Of a stretch of DNA of 64,000 bases, positions 53,182 to 61,299 are shown in pieces (position 1 is the stretch's first letter; every line of letters starts with the position of its first letter). This DNA is from Rossellomorea vietnamensis (lineage in GTDB: Bacteria > Bacillota > Bacilli > Bacillales > Bacillaceae_B), in NCBI RefSeq assembly GCF_025398035.1, contig NZ_CP104558.1:1240001-1304000 (forward strand). Reading direction: 5' to 3'. The position numbers and the translations under genes are program-made. A model generated the notes under the pieces. It was not told the DNA's origin and did no database searches. It was given only the letters and a program-made list of their open reading frames with translations.

Positions 53182-53955
53182 TTAAGCTGATAAATGCTTC
53201 TCGAACCACTCGACAAGCCTCAATACGCCTTCTCTCGTAACCTTGTGATCGGCTTTATCATCTTCTATGAAAAGCAGATGATCTTCCCGTTCCTCATAAT
53301 AAGGCAATATGCTGTCATAGAATTCCCTGGTCAAATGGAAGGGGACGACTTTGTCGCGCTTTCCATGCCAGAACATGAGGGGTCTGCCCCCGAGCTTCTC
53401 GGGTTGAAGGCTAAGATCATAATGGGCAAGCTCACTCATCATGCTTTCGATTTCCCCTTCACTAAATGGCAGGTCATATCCAAGCGATTCCACTTGAGCG
53501 AGCTGGGCCTGTGCAAATTTCACATATGTAGGGTTCCCCATCAGTGAAACGGCTGAAGAAATCCATTCATATTGAGTCAGTGCACCCAATGTCACGATCC
53601 CTCCCATGGATGTTCCTGCCACACCGATTCCATTTGGTGTGATCAGCCCCTTTTCTTCAAAGTGCTCTTTCAATATGGATAATTCATGTATGGTATTCAA
53701 CACGATCTTCCAAAAAACTTCTCCCAATTGATACTCTGACTTTCCAGAAGATCGTTCTCCGTGCTCTAAACAATCCGGGAGTATCACTCTGAACCCCTTT
53801 TCAGCAAGAAGGTATGCGTAGTGAAGATTATGCTCTTTCGCACTCGTAAAGCCGTGAATAAAGAAGCATGTCGGCAGCGGTATATTCATGTCTTCTTCCC
53901 TCACAAGATGAAGGAATGGGATCGTTTGTATAGTTGATTTATCAATAAGAATCAT
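53182..53955 (-). CDS. yitV: Alpha/beta-hydrolase esterase YitV
   Basis: Cytoplasmic hydrolase of 257 residues. N-terminal CFFIHGFTSAKEHNLHYAYLLAEKGFRVILPDCLEHGER (oxyanion HG), nucleophile G-T-S-M-G-G at about residue 117, Asp in HGKRDKVVP (about 205) and His in DDKADHKVT (about 240): a complete Ser-Asp-His triad. GGGAGAG ribosome-binding site. Substrate unknown; similar to BAAT/dienelactone-hydrolase-like esterases. Confidence 0.9.
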   Translation of the reverse strand: MILIDKSTIQTIPFLHLVREEDMNIPLPTCFFIHGFTSAKEHNLHYAYLLAEKGFRVILPDCLEHGERSSGKSEYQLGEVFWKIVLNTIHELSILKEHFEEKGLITPNGIGVAGTSMGGIVTLGALTQYEWISSAVSLMGNPTYVKFAQAQLAQVESLGYDLPFSEGEIESMMSELAHYDLSLQPEKLGGRPLMFWHGKRDKVVPFHLTREFYDSILPYYEEREDHLLFIEDDKADHKVTREGVLRLVEWFEKHLSA

Positions 53956-54144
53956 GATGGTTCTCTCCCTCCTGATTGCTTTTCACTTTACTATGATATC
54001 CTAGATTTGGTAGTATGTATAATATTTAAATCGAAGGCGTATGTAAACATTTCTTAAAATCTATGTGCAGGCGGTGGACAACTTTCTTCGTGCAACGCTA
54101 CACTAGAATAGCCTTCATACCAATAAGATTGGGGATTTGTATTC

Positions 54145-54960
54145 ATGAACTCACAAGAAAAACATTTGATTGTTCTGGATCTCGATGGAACATTATTAAC
54201 CGATGAGAAGAAAATCTCGTCCAAAACACATGATATATTAAAAAAAGCGCGCCATAAAGGGCATGAAGTGATGATTGCAACTGGCAGGCCGTTTCGTGCA
54301 AGTGAATTGTATTATCAACAATTGCAGTTGACCACTCCCATTGTCAATTTCAATGGGGCATTCGTGCATCACCCCACCGACCCATCATGGGGAGTCTATC
54401 ATGAGCCGATGGATCTCGATGTGGCCAAACAAATCATCAATGCTTGTGATGATTTTCCATTCCGTAATATCGTCGCTGAAGTGATGGATGATGTCTATCT
54501 TCATTATCATGATGAAAAGATCATCGATGTATTTATGATGGGTAACCCTTCCATTTCAACAGGTGATATCCGGAACGTATTATCGGATCACCCGACATCC
54601 ATGCTCATTCATGCTGAAGAAGAGGATGTAGCCGACATTCGCGCCCACCTCGATGATGTTCATGCAGAACTGATCGACCATCGCCGCTGGGCAGCACCTT
54701 GGCATATCATTGAGATCGTTAAATCCGGATTGAATAAAGCTGTCGGGATAGAGCGTGTGGCTTCTTCCTTGAATATCCCCCAAGAAAGAATCATCGCATT
54801 CGGGGATGAGGACAATGACTTGGAAATGCTCGACTACGCAGGAACAGGTGTCGCCATGGGTAACGCCATCGATCCACTGAAGGATATCGCGAATGCAGTG
54901 ACACTTTCGAATGAAGAAGATGGCATCGGGCGTTATCTGCAAAAACGCTTCGACTTATAA
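54145..54960 (+). CDS. yitU: Cof-type HAD phosphatase YitU
   Basis: HAD-superfamily IIB (Cof) phosphatase, 271 residues. Motif I V-L-D-L-D-G-T-L-L at residues 9-17, motif II IATGRP, C2 cap in the middle, motif III Lys in SGLNKAVG and motif IV FGDEDNDLEML at about residue 217. B. subtilis YitU is one of the HAD enzymes reported to dephosphorylate 5-amino-6-ribitylamino-uracil phosphate in riboflavin synthesis; the same role is plausible here. Likely first gene before the two small genes downstream. Confidence 0.92.
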   Translation: MNSQEKHLIVLDLDGTLLTDEKKISSKTHDILKKARHKGHEVMIATGRPFRASELYYQQLQLTTPIVNFNGAFVHHPTDPSWGVYHEPMDLDVAKQIINACDDFPFRNIVAEVMDDVYLHYHDEKIIDVFMMGNPSISTGDIRNVLSDHPTSMLIHAEEEDVADIRAHLDDVHAELIDHRRWAAPWHIIEIVKSGLNKAVGIERVASSLNIPQERIIAFGDEDNDLEMLDYAGTGVAMGNAIDPLKDIANAVTLSNEEDGIGRYLQKRFDL

Positions 54961-55069
54961 ATTCGGATGGAAACGGTGGGTAAATCTTCTTACTGTACGT
55001 TCCGCCTCCGAGAGCCATACTAGGAGAGAACGCATCCAGCGTTCCAACTTGCACAAGGGGTGGTAAGTG

Positions 55070-55216
55070 ATGGGTAGAAAATCGAAACGATTTGTACAAC
55101 AAGGTAAAATTGCTGTATCAAAACATGACGAACGTATCCCGTATCATCTGACGTATGCAGAAGCAGAGGCTAAGAAGCTTGCTTCACATGGTGACGGTGC
55201 AGGGGGGCTGGAATAA
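55070..55216 (+). CDS. Small basic protein, 48 residues
   Basis: Reading frame of 48 codons from ATG 55070: MGRKSKRFVQQGKIAVSKHD, then ERIPYHLTYAEAEAKKLASH and GDGAGGLE. AAGGGGTGG lies upstream. Its TAA overlaps the ATG of the DUF3813 gene by one base (TAATG), which strongly suggests coupled translation and a real gene. Soluble, with no known motif. Conserved tiny genes occur at this place in Bacillus near yitU, but I cannot assign a name. Confidence 0.7.
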   Translation: MGRKSKRFVQQGKIAVSKHDERIPYHLTYAEAEAKKLASHGDGAGGLE

Positions 55217-55407
55217 TGAGCAATCCACTATTCCAGCAGGCACGTACCGCTGTATCTTCCGCTAAACAGGCATGCAGTACGGGAGAAAACGCTCAAATGT
55301 CCATTGATAAAGCGAAGAATGCTTTGTCATCTGCTTACGCTAACTCGAATGTCGAAGAGCAGAAGCAGCTTCATGCTCTTCAGGACGAGTTGAACCGCCT
55401 TTCATAA
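55216..55407 (+). CDS. DUF3813 family small protein
   Basis: Sixty-three-residue helical protein: MSNPLFQQARTAVSSAKQAC, QMSIDKAKNALSSAYANSNV, EEQKQLHALQDELNRLS. Amphipathic Ala/Gln-rich helices without membrane segment, matching DUF3813. Coupled to the preceding 48-codon gene by a one-base overlap and followed by a strong terminator. Function unknown. Confidence 0.8.
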   Translation: MSNPLFQQARTAVSSAKQACSTGENAQMSIDKAKNALSSAYANSNVEEQKQLHALQDELNRLS

Positions 55408-55416
55408 GCTAGATCA

Positions 55417-55449
55417 AACAGGGTTGCCCGTAAAAGGGCAACCCTGTTT
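55417..55449. terminator. Terminator after the DUF3813 gene
   Basis: AACAGGGTTGCCC / GGGCAACCCTGTT, 13-bp perfect stem; the convergent Gmad2-like gene ends inside it, so it may serve both sides. Confidence 0.85.
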
Positions 55450-55831
55450 ATTTGTTTGGCAGAACGACAAGATAACTGTGAATGATCTTGCCGTCCCCCT
55501 CATCACGCTCATATAAATTCAGGAACAGCTTTCCATTTCTCCTTTTCAACTCAGGGAGTATGATGGAAAACTCCGTCCAGGCTGGAGCTTCTTTATTCAC
55601 TTTCAAGAGCGTTTCCGAAAGGAGTACCCGATGTCCATCCTCAACCATATAGTAAAAACTTCCACTCGAGACACGGGCTTGTCCAGTGACCGTAAAGCGA
55701 CCTTTGATCTCCCTTACCTTCACATCTTTAAAGGAAGGGTGTTCCTGGGGTAATACGCTCTCTGCTCCCGATTTCATGGGTGCCCCCAATAACAGGATTG
55801 AACTGATCAGTATATACACGATGGCTTTCAA
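55448..55831 (-). CDS. Secreted Gmad2-like immunoglobulin-fold protein
   Basis: Exported 127-residue protein: signal peptide KAIVYILISSILLLGAPMKSGAES, then a single beta-rich domain (VKVREIKGRFTVTGQARVSSGSFYYMVEDGHRVLLSE ... PAWTEFSIILPELKRRNGKLFLNLYERDEGDGK) that reads like Gmad2, the Ig-like domain found in spore germination (GerM-type) proteins. It occurs here without a partner domain. TTG start with AAAGGGG at seven bases. Function unknown; domain call is from pattern memory, moderate certainty. Confidence 0.65.
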   Translation of the reverse strand: MKAIVYILISSILLLGAPMKSGAESVLPQEHPSFKDVKVREIKGRFTVTGQARVSSGSFYYMVEDGHRVLLSETLLKVNKEAPAWTEFSIILPELKRRNGKLFLNLYERDEGDGKIIHSYLVVLPNK

Positions 55832-55885
55832 GGTGATGCCCCTTTCTATCTGGGTTCACCCATAGTATTTGTTAAACATGAGAAT

Positions 55886-56740
55886 CTAATCTTTTCGAAA
55901 GAACCCGAATATCCCGGTCGTCTGAACGATATTTGTGAACGCATTGGGATCTACATCCTTGATCGTATGTTCAAGCTCGTACAATTCATACCGTGAAATG
56001 ACGATGATTAACATTTCCTTGTCCTCTCCGGAAAAAGCCCCTTTAGCGGGCAAAGTTGTAATTCCCCTCACAAGCTTCGAATGGATGGCTTCTCGCAATT
56101 CGTTCGATTTCTTGGTGACGATCATCGCAGTCAGCTTCTCATGGCGTGTATGGATGGCGTCGATGACACGTGTGGAAGCATATAATGTCACTAACGTATA
56201 CAGTGCTTTTTCCCACCCGTACAAGAAACCTGCAGACGTGATGATTACGGCATTCATCAAGAAGAAATACGATCCGACCGGCTTATCTTTCATTCTTGAC
56301 AGGATCATGGCGATGATATCCATTCCCCCGGTAGATGCTCCCCACTTCAATGTGATCCCGACACCGACAGCGGCTATGACCCCGCCGAATACTGCATTCA
56401 GAAGGATGTCCGGTGATAATTTAATGACAGGAAGAACCTCCAGGAAAAAGGAAGTAAGAAACACGGAAATGAAGCTATACACAGTAAAGGAACGGCCGAC
56501 CTTAAGCCACCCCAGAATGGTGACGGGAATATTAAGGATGAATAATAAAATACCTGTTGAAATATTGAATGGTGCAAACTCCTTCAGTAAGCTTGACAGC
56601 AGCTGGGCAAGTCCCGTAAAGCCGCTCGCATACACATTTGCGGGAATTAGAAAGAAGTTCATGGCAATGGCTCCTAAAAGGGATCCGACCAGGACCACGA
56701 CAAATTTCTTCGCCTCTAATTGAACATGATCTCTCGACAT
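55886..56740 (-). CDS. yitT: YitT-family membrane protein
   Basis: DUF161/DUF2179 membrane protein of 284 residues. Five to six helices (KKFVVVLVGSLLGAIAMNFFLIPANVYASGFTGLAQLLSSLL ... WGASTGGMDIIAMILSRM ... VGSYFFLMNAVIITSAGFLYG) and a cytoplasmic C-terminal DUF2179 domain (LTAMIVTKKSNELREAIHSKLVRGITTLPAKGAFSGEDKEMLIIVISRYELYELEHTIKDVDPNAFTNI). ATG 56740 is seven bases after AGGAGG. Located beside yitS (DegV) as in B. subtilis. Transport function suspected, not shown. Confidence 0.9.
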   Translation of the reverse strand: MSRDHVQLEAKKFVVVLVGSLLGAIAMNFFLIPANVYASGFTGLAQLLSSLLKEFAPFNISTGILLFILNIPVTILGWLKVGRSFTVYSFISVFLTSFFLEVLPVIKLSPDILLNAVFGGVIAAVGVGITLKWGASTGGMDIIAMILSRMKDKPVGSYFFLMNAVIITSAGFLYGWEKALYTLVTLYASTRVIDAIHTRHEKLTAMIVTKKSNELREAIHSKLVRGITTLPAKGAFSGEDKEMLIIVISRYELYELEHTIKDVDPNAFTNIVQTTGIFGFFRKD

Positions 56741-56907
56741 ACACATACCTCCTGCATCTTGTTGTTATTTTTTTATGTTCCACATTTCATCTTACCTAAA
56801 CTCCCTCTACTATTCATCTTTTTATCATAATTCCTGTTCAATCGATTGTTATTTTCACTGAAAATCGCTAGACTAAAGCTATAAAGATAAGTCAAAGGAT
56901 GATGAGG

Positions 56908-57765
56908 ATGACAGTAAAATTATTTGCTGATAGTGCAAGCGATCTTCCTGCTGCCTATTTCAACGAACACAACATAGAGCTTCTTCCACTTAAAGTACAT
57001 ATAGATGGCCAGGACTACGAGGACTTGATCACCATTGAACCAAAAACCGTATTCGATAAAATCAGGGACGGACATATGCCGAAAACGTCCCAAGTCTCAC
57101 CGGACCTGTTCCTGAAAAAGTTCACACAGCTTGCAGAATCGAATCAATCCGGCATTTACGTTGCTTTCTCTTCCCAATTATCAGGCACGTATCAAACGGC
57201 TGTCATGATCCGGGATCAGGTAAAAGAAGATTACCCTGATCTTGATTTGACCATCATCGATTCCAAATGTGCTTCACTCGGATATGGGTTGGTCGTCATG
57301 AAAGCGGCCGAACTCTTGAACAACGGTGGGACAAAAGAAGAAATCATCGAAGCCTCCCGATTTAACTCCGAGCATATGGAACATCTTTTCACCGTAGAAG
57401 ATCTTGAATATCTTGCAAAAGGAGGCCGGGTCTCAAAAGCTTCAGCCTTTTTAGGCGGATTGCTGAACATCAAGCCTCTTCTGCACATGGAAGATGGTAA
57501 ACTTGTACCGCTTGAAAAACTACGCGGAAAAAAGAAACTTCTTAAACGCATTTTAGATATGATGGAAGAACGTGGTGAAAATCTTTCTGACCAGGTGATT
57601 GCCATCAGTCACGGTGATGACGAAGAATTCGCCCTTGAAATGAAGCAGCTCATAGAGGAAAAATTTTCACCTAAGGACGTTTACATCAGTATTATTGGAT
57701 GCGCCATAGGTTCTCATACAGGGACAGGGACCTTAGCCATATTTTTCTTAAACCAGCACTCATAA
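56908..57765 (+). CDS. yitS: DegV-family fatty-acid-binding protein YitS
   Basis: DegV protein of 285 residues that holds a fatty acid and, as FakB in related bacteria, presents it to a kinase for phosphorylation. Visible: LFADSASDLPAAYF, PKTSQVSPDLFLKKF (fatty-acid-carboxylate Thr/Ser), VAFSSQLSGTYQTAVMI, IIDSKCASLGYGLVVMKAAELL, VEDLEYLAKGGRVSKASAFLGGLLNIKPLL, and a final IIGCAIGSHTGTGTLAIFF. ATG 56908 has AAAGG nine bases upstream. No FakA kinase gene in the window. Confidence 0.93.
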   Translation: MTVKLFADSASDLPAAYFNEHNIELLPLKVHIDGQDYEDLITIEPKTVFDKIRDGHMPKTSQVSPDLFLKKFTQLAESNQSGIYVAFSSQLSGTYQTAVMIRDQVKEDYPDLDLTIIDSKCASLGYGLVVMKAAELLNNGGTKEEIIEASRFNSEHMEHLFTVEDLEYLAKGGRVSKASAFLGGLLNIKPLLHMEDGKLVPLEKLRGKKKLLKRILDMMEERGENLSDQVIAISHGDDEEFALEMKQLIEEKFSPKDVYISIIGCAIGSHTGTGTLAIFFLNQHS

Positions 57766-57789
57766 ACTTCTCCCCCCTTCCCCATACTA
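57760..57789 (+). promoter_or_regulatory. Sigma-G-like promoter of the DUF3941 gene
   Basis: TCATAA (57760-57765), 17-bp spacer, CATACTA (57783-57789). The -10 matches the forespore consensus CATNNTA; the -35 is one base from GHATR. Confidence 0.4.
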
Positions 57790-57822
57790 ATAACGAGATC
57801 CAATACGGAAGGGAGAATCATC

Positions 57823-57954
57823 ATGCCACATACATCTGATAACGAAAAAAAGGCGAGGGACAACAATGCCTTGCGCCAGGAAAAGAATAAAATCAAAGAA
57901 ATAAACCGGAAAGCCGGTAAAAATCAATACTCCAAAAAAACGGATCATCTATAA
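57823..57954 (+). CDS. DUF3941 micro-protein, 43 residues
   Basis: Forty-three-residue highly charged protein from ATG 57823: [43 protein letters not shown]. Matches the DUF3941 family of Bacillaceae (N-terminal HTSDN, C-terminal [12 protein letters not shown]). GGAAGGGAG ribosome-binding site seven bases ahead. The upstream CATACTA suggests forespore expression, which would make it a small acid-soluble-like spore peptide; that is inference. Confidence 0.8.
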   Translation: MPHTSDNEKKARDNNALRQEKNKIKEINRKAGKNQYSKKTDHL

Positions 57955-57968
57955 GGGATGGACCGGCC

Positions 57969-58015
57969 GAAAGCCACCCGTTCTCTCATGAAGGGGTGGC
58001 TTTTGTTTTTCCCCT
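57969..58015 (+). terminator. Terminator of the DUF3941 gene
   Basis: AAAGCCACCC / GGGTGGCTTT stem followed by TGTTTTT. Confidence 0.82.
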
Positions 58016-58106
58016 AAAAAAACCTGCACCATTTCAACCAAAGAAGTTGTATGTCCCGTCACAGCTTGTCTATAATGAAAAGAGAAAAAGTATGGAGGGG
58101 TTACAT

Positions 58107-58598
58107 ATGGCAAAGGAAAGTTCGTTTGACATCGTATCCAAAGTGGATATGTCAGAAGTGAGCAATGCGATTCAAATCGCGTTGAAAGAGGTTCAAACCC
58201 GGTATGACTTCAAAGGGAGCAAGAGTGACATCAAATTGGACGGTGAGGAAATCGTCCTCGTCTCCGATGATGAATTCAAGATGAATCAGTTGAAGGATGT
58301 CCTTCTCAGTAAGCTGATCAAGCGTAACGTCCCTGTTAAGAACCTTGATTACAGTAAGCTTGAAGGTGCATCAGGCGGTACTGTCCGTCAGCGTGCCAAG
58401 CTTGTACAGGGAATCGACAAAGACAATGCAAAGAAAATCAACACAATCATCAAGAACTCCGGCGTGAAGGTAAAGAGTCAGGTTCAGGATGATCAGGTTC
58501 GTGTTACGGGTAAAAGCAAAGATGATCTCCAAAAGATCATCGCAGCCATCCGTGAAGCTGATCTTTCCATTGATGTACAATACGTAAACTTCCGTTAA
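58107..58598 (+). CDS. yitK: YajQ family nucleotide-binding protein YitK
   Basis: Cytoplasmic protein of 163 residues with two RNA-binding-like ferredoxin folds; relatives bind cyclic di-GMP or tRNA/GTP. Starts [20 protein letters not shown], then [78 protein letters not shown] and ends DVQYVNFR, all YajQ marks. ATG 58107 after GGAGGGG; the frame extending to 57996 overlaps a terminator. Confidence 0.94.
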   Translation: MAKESSFDIVSKVDMSEVSNAIQIALKEVQTRYDFKGSKSDIKLDGEEIVLVSDDEFKMNQLKDVLLSKLIKRNVPVKNLDYSKLEGASGGTVRQRAKLVQGIDKDNAKKINTIIKNSGVKVKSQVQDDQVRVTGKSKDDLQKIIAAIREADLSIDVQYVNFR

Positions 58599-58667
58599 TA
58601 CGGTTTTCCAAAGAAGTCTAATGGGTACAATAAAGCCATTAGACTTCTTTCATTTAGGAGGAAAAAC

Positions 58668-60020
58668 ATGAAGAAAAAAGTCATCATCATCGGTGCCGTC
58701 GGCGGTGGGGCGACGACAGCCTCTCAAATCAGGAAGCTCGACAATGATATCGAGATCATCCTGCTCGAGAAAACCTCTTACTTATCCTACGGAGCCTGCG
58801 GCATGCCCTATTACCTGGGAGATGTAATCAAAGACAGGGAAAGTCTATTTGCCGCCACTCCTGAACAATTACATACCAAAAAGAATATTGACGTCAGAAT
58901 GCATCATGAAGCGTTAAAAATCAATCGCGAAAAGAAATCTTTACTTATCAGGGATCATGACCGCAATGAAGATTACGAGGAAACCTATGACTATCTCGTC
59001 CTTGCAACGGGAGCCTCCCCCTTTATACCAAATATTCCGGGGATCGACCAAATCCCGTCTTTCCATCTCAGAACCGTCGAAGATATGGACAGGATCAAGC
59101 AATTCCTAGAGACCTCCAAACCCGATTCATGCACCATCATCGGTGGTGGATTCATCGGGGTCGAAATGGCTGAAAACTTCACTCATCTAGGAATGAAGGT
59201 GAATATCGTCGAAAGGTCTGAGCACGTCATCAGTATCATTGATGAGGAGACAGCTGCAGGATTGCAGAATCATATCACGGAAAAAGGGGTAAACCTGTAT
59301 ACGAAAGATGGTCTGAAAGAAGTACTGCCGGAGAATACATTAAAACTCGACAGCGGTGAAATGTTACAGTCCGACTTCATCCTTCTTTCTGTCGGAGTGA
59401 AACCCCGGAACCACCTGGCGAAGGATGCCGGTTTATCAATCGGGAAATCAGGTGGGGTCATCAGCAATGAGTACATGCAAACGGACGATGATTCCATTTA
59501 TGCAGTCGGGGATGTCGTCGAGTCCATCGACTTCGTTGACAATGCGCCGAAACAGGTACCCCTTGCCTGGCCGGCTCATCGGCAAGCCTATATAACCGCT
59601 AAGCACGTAACCGGGGACCCTGTCCCTTTCAAGGGAATGCTTGGAACGGCGATTGCCAAAGTATTCGATCTTTCCATCGCTTCAACGGGACTGGGAGAAA
59701 AAGAATTAAAGAAAAAAGGCTATACCTATCAAACCGTCGTGCACGAAGGGAAGTCCCACGCCGGCTACTACCCCGGGGCTCATGACGTATATGTCCGCGT
59801 CCACTTTTGTCCTGAGACCGGTAAGATCTTCGGGGGAAATGTGGTGGGCGGTGAAGGTGTCGATAAACAAATCGATATCCTGGCCACTGCCATCTACGGT
59901 GGACTCTCGGTCACCGAACTACAGGAAATCGAGACCTGCTACGCCCCTCCCTTCTCTTCACCTAAGGGAATGTTGAATATGATTGGATATAAGGCTGCTG
60001 GAAAGATGAATAAGAAATGA
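58668..60020 (+). CDS. CoA-disulfide reductase-like FAD/NAD(P)-dependent oxidoreductase
   Basis: Flavoprotein of 450 residues. FAD-binding motif G-A-V-G-G-G-A-T-T-A at residue 9, single redox cysteine Cys44 in SYGACGMPYYLGD (the CoADR/NADH-oxidase position), NAD(P)-binding TIIGGGFIGVEMAENFTHLG (about 158), second FAD motif YAVGDVVE (about 280) and C-terminal dimerisation domain (GTAIAKVFDLSIASTGL, HDVYVRVHFCPETGKIFGGNVVG, YAPPFSSPKG). Reduces CoA disulfide, polysulfide or related low-molecular-weight disulfides; no rhodanese domain is fused. AGGAGG upstream. Monocistronic. Confidence 0.88.
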   Translation: MKKKVIIIGAVGGGATTASQIRKLDNDIEIILLEKTSYLSYGACGMPYYLGDVIKDRESLFAATPEQLHTKKNIDVRMHHEALKINREKKSLLIRDHDRNEDYEETYDYLVLATGASPFIPNIPGIDQIPSFHLRTVEDMDRIKQFLETSKPDSCTIIGGGFIGVEMAENFTHLGMKVNIVERSEHVISIIDEETAAGLQNHITEKGVNLYTKDGLKEVLPENTLKLDSGEMLQSDFILLSVGVKPRNHLAKDAGLSIGKSGGVISNEYMQTDDDSIYAVGDVVESIDFVDNAPKQVPLAWPAHRQAYITAKHVTGDPVPFKGMLGTAIAKVFDLSIASTGLGEKELKKKGYTYQTVVHEGKSHAGYYPGAHDVYVRVHFCPETGKIFGGNVVGGEGVDKQIDILATAIYGGLSVTELQEIETCYAPPFSSPKGMLNMIGYKAAGKMNKK

Positions 60021-60026
60021 TTGGAG

Positions 60027-60057
60027 GCAGGCTACTCGTTGGGGTAGCCTGCTTTTT
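60027..60057 (+). terminator. Terminator of the CoA-disulfide reductase-like gene
   Basis: GCAGGCTAC / GTAGCCTGC stem followed by T5. Confidence 0.88.
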
Positions 60058-60124
60058 GTGTCGGGTAGTTTTTGTTTGCTTAATAAGTGAGTCGCTCTTC
60101 GGAATATGGATAAATTTGTTGATT

Positions 60125-60238
60125 GGCTGGATTCTGGTTCAGAACGGCTGGATTCCATGTCATTCCGGCTGGATTTTCTGTAAAATCGGCCGGATTTTTC
60201 ATTTGAACGGCTGGATTATTGATTGAATCGGCTGGATT
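60125..60238. repeat. 21-bp-period tandem repeat, GGCTGGATT core
   Basis: Six copies of GGCTGGATT (copy 4 GGCCGGATT) begin at 60125, 60146, 60167, 60188, 60209 and 60230, an exact 21-bp spacing, with variable 12-bp interiors that often end in A-x-C. It lies in the 330-bp gap between two genes. The 21-bp (7-codon) period keeps one frame open with a GWI-type heptad, but there is no ribosome-binding site, so coding is not supported. Confidence 0.85.
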
Positions 60239-60286
60239 CCCCCTCAGGACCACCTAAATCCCCCTAACATCCTCTAAAAAAAACAC

Positions 60287-60311
60287 GTTAATAATTATTT
60301 TTTCCGGGTAA
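60287..60311 (+). promoter_or_regulatory. Sigma-B-like promoter of the SDR gene
   Basis: GTTAAT (60287-60292), 13-bp spacer, GGGTAA (60306-60311); consensus GTTTAA-N12-14-GGGTAT. About 44 bp ahead of the start codon. Confidence 0.55.
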
Positions 60312-60354
60312 ACACTATTTTAAGATAACCTAAATCCCTAAAGGAGTGTTTTCA

Positions 60355-61227
60355 TTGTCTCAACAACAACAAAACCAGAAACAGACTTTTCCCCCTCAGC
60401 ACCAGGATCACCAGCCTGGTACGGTGGATGAAATGAACCCCCAGCCCATCCATACGGATCAAAACTATAAAGGCAGTGGGAAGCTTGATGGAAAGGTCGC
60501 ACTCATCACAGGAGGCGACAGCGGGATCGGACGGTCGGTTGCCTGGTACTTCGCGAGGGAAGGCGCACATGTAGCAATTTCGTATTTGGACGAGAATGAG
60601 GATGCGAATAAAACGAAGGAACTGGTAGAAGCAGAAGGCGTCAGATGCATCCTGTTACCAGGTGATGTGGGAAGTTCGACATTTTGCAAAGATATCGTGA
60701 ATAAGACGATATCCGAGTTCGGAAAACTTGATATCCTCGTGAACAACGCTGCTGAACAACACCCTCAGTCAGGACTTGTGGATATCAGTGATGAACAGTT
60801 GGAGCGTACATTCAAAACGAACATCTTCTCCATGTTCTATTTGACGCGGGCTGCCCTCCCACATCTGAAGAAGGGAGCCTCGATCATCAATACGGCTTCG
60901 ATCACAGCATATAAAGGAAACAAGGATCTGATCGATTACTCTTCTACCAAAGGCGCCATTGTCAGCTTCACCCGTTCACTGGCTGAAAACATTGCCGCAG
61001 ATGGAATCAGGGTGAACGGGGTCGCTCCAGGACCGATTTGGACTCCGTTGATACCATCGACATTCAGTTCACAAAAAGTGTCGGAATTCGGAGCGAATAC
61101 ACCCCTTGGACGGGCGGGACAACCGTTTGAATTAGCACCTGCCTACGTATATCTTGCCAGTGATGATTCAAGCTACGTGTCGGGACAGATGATTCATGTG
61201 AATGGCGGTACCGTCATCAATGGATAA
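60355..61227 (+). CDS. General-stress SDR-family oxidoreductase (YhdF/YdaD-like)
   Basis: Short-chain dehydrogenase of 290 residues with the N-terminal QTFPPQHQDHQPG extension that marks the YhdF/YdaD group of B. subtilis general stress dehydrogenases. Cofactor motif T-G-G-D-S-G-I-G-R (about 54), NNAAEQHPQ, catalytic Ser in INTASITAYKG and Y-S-S-T-K (Tyr-x3-Lys), and IRVNGVAPGPIWTPLIPS. TTG 60355 is eight bases after AAAGGAG; the GTG three codons earlier abuts it. The sigma-B-like promoter agrees with a stress role. Substrate unknown. Confidence 0.88.
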   Translation: MSQQQQNQKQTFPPQHQDHQPGTVDEMNPQPIHTDQNYKGSGKLDGKVALITGGDSGIGRSVAWYFAREGAHVAISYLDENEDANKTKELVEAEGVRCILLPGDVGSSTFCKDIVNKTISEFGKLDILVNNAAEQHPQSGLVDISDEQLERTFKTNIFSMFYLTRAALPHLKKGASIINTASITAYKGNKDLIDYSSTKGAIVSFTRSLAENIAADGIRVNGVAPGPIWTPLIPSTFSSQKVSEFGANTPLGRAGQPFELAPAYVYLASDDSSYVSGQMIHVNGGTVING

Positions 61228-61231
61228 GACG

Positions 61232-61299
61232 AAAAGCGACTGAGGTCCATGACCCCCCTTCTTTTTTGAGGGGATCATCACTTCAGTCGCTTTTTTTTT
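61232..61299. terminator. Long bidirectional terminator between the SDR gene and lacI-type gene
   Basis: AAAAGCGACTGA-GT ... AC-TCAGTCGCTTTT with an inner CCCC/GGGG stem; T9 on the plus strand and T4 on the minus strand. Confidence 0.85.

Noticed and set aside
55216..55407. DUF1657 gene belonging to a spoVA2 system
   Set aside because: The sequence fits DUF3813 rather than DUF1657 and is 46 kb from the spoVA-like genes.
55935..56723. 262-codon plus-strand frame opposite yitT
   Set aside because: Antisense shadow of a well-supported membrane protein gene; no ribosome-binding site and low-complexity composition.
60017..60226. 69-codon frame with GWI heptads through the 21-bp repeat
   Set aside because: Begins in the terminator of the upstream gene, has no ribosome-binding site and exists because a 21-bp period preserves frame.
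60125..60238. Possible CRISPR array
   Set aside because: The conserved part is only 9 bp, the unit is 21 bp and there are no spacer-length interiors or cas genes.
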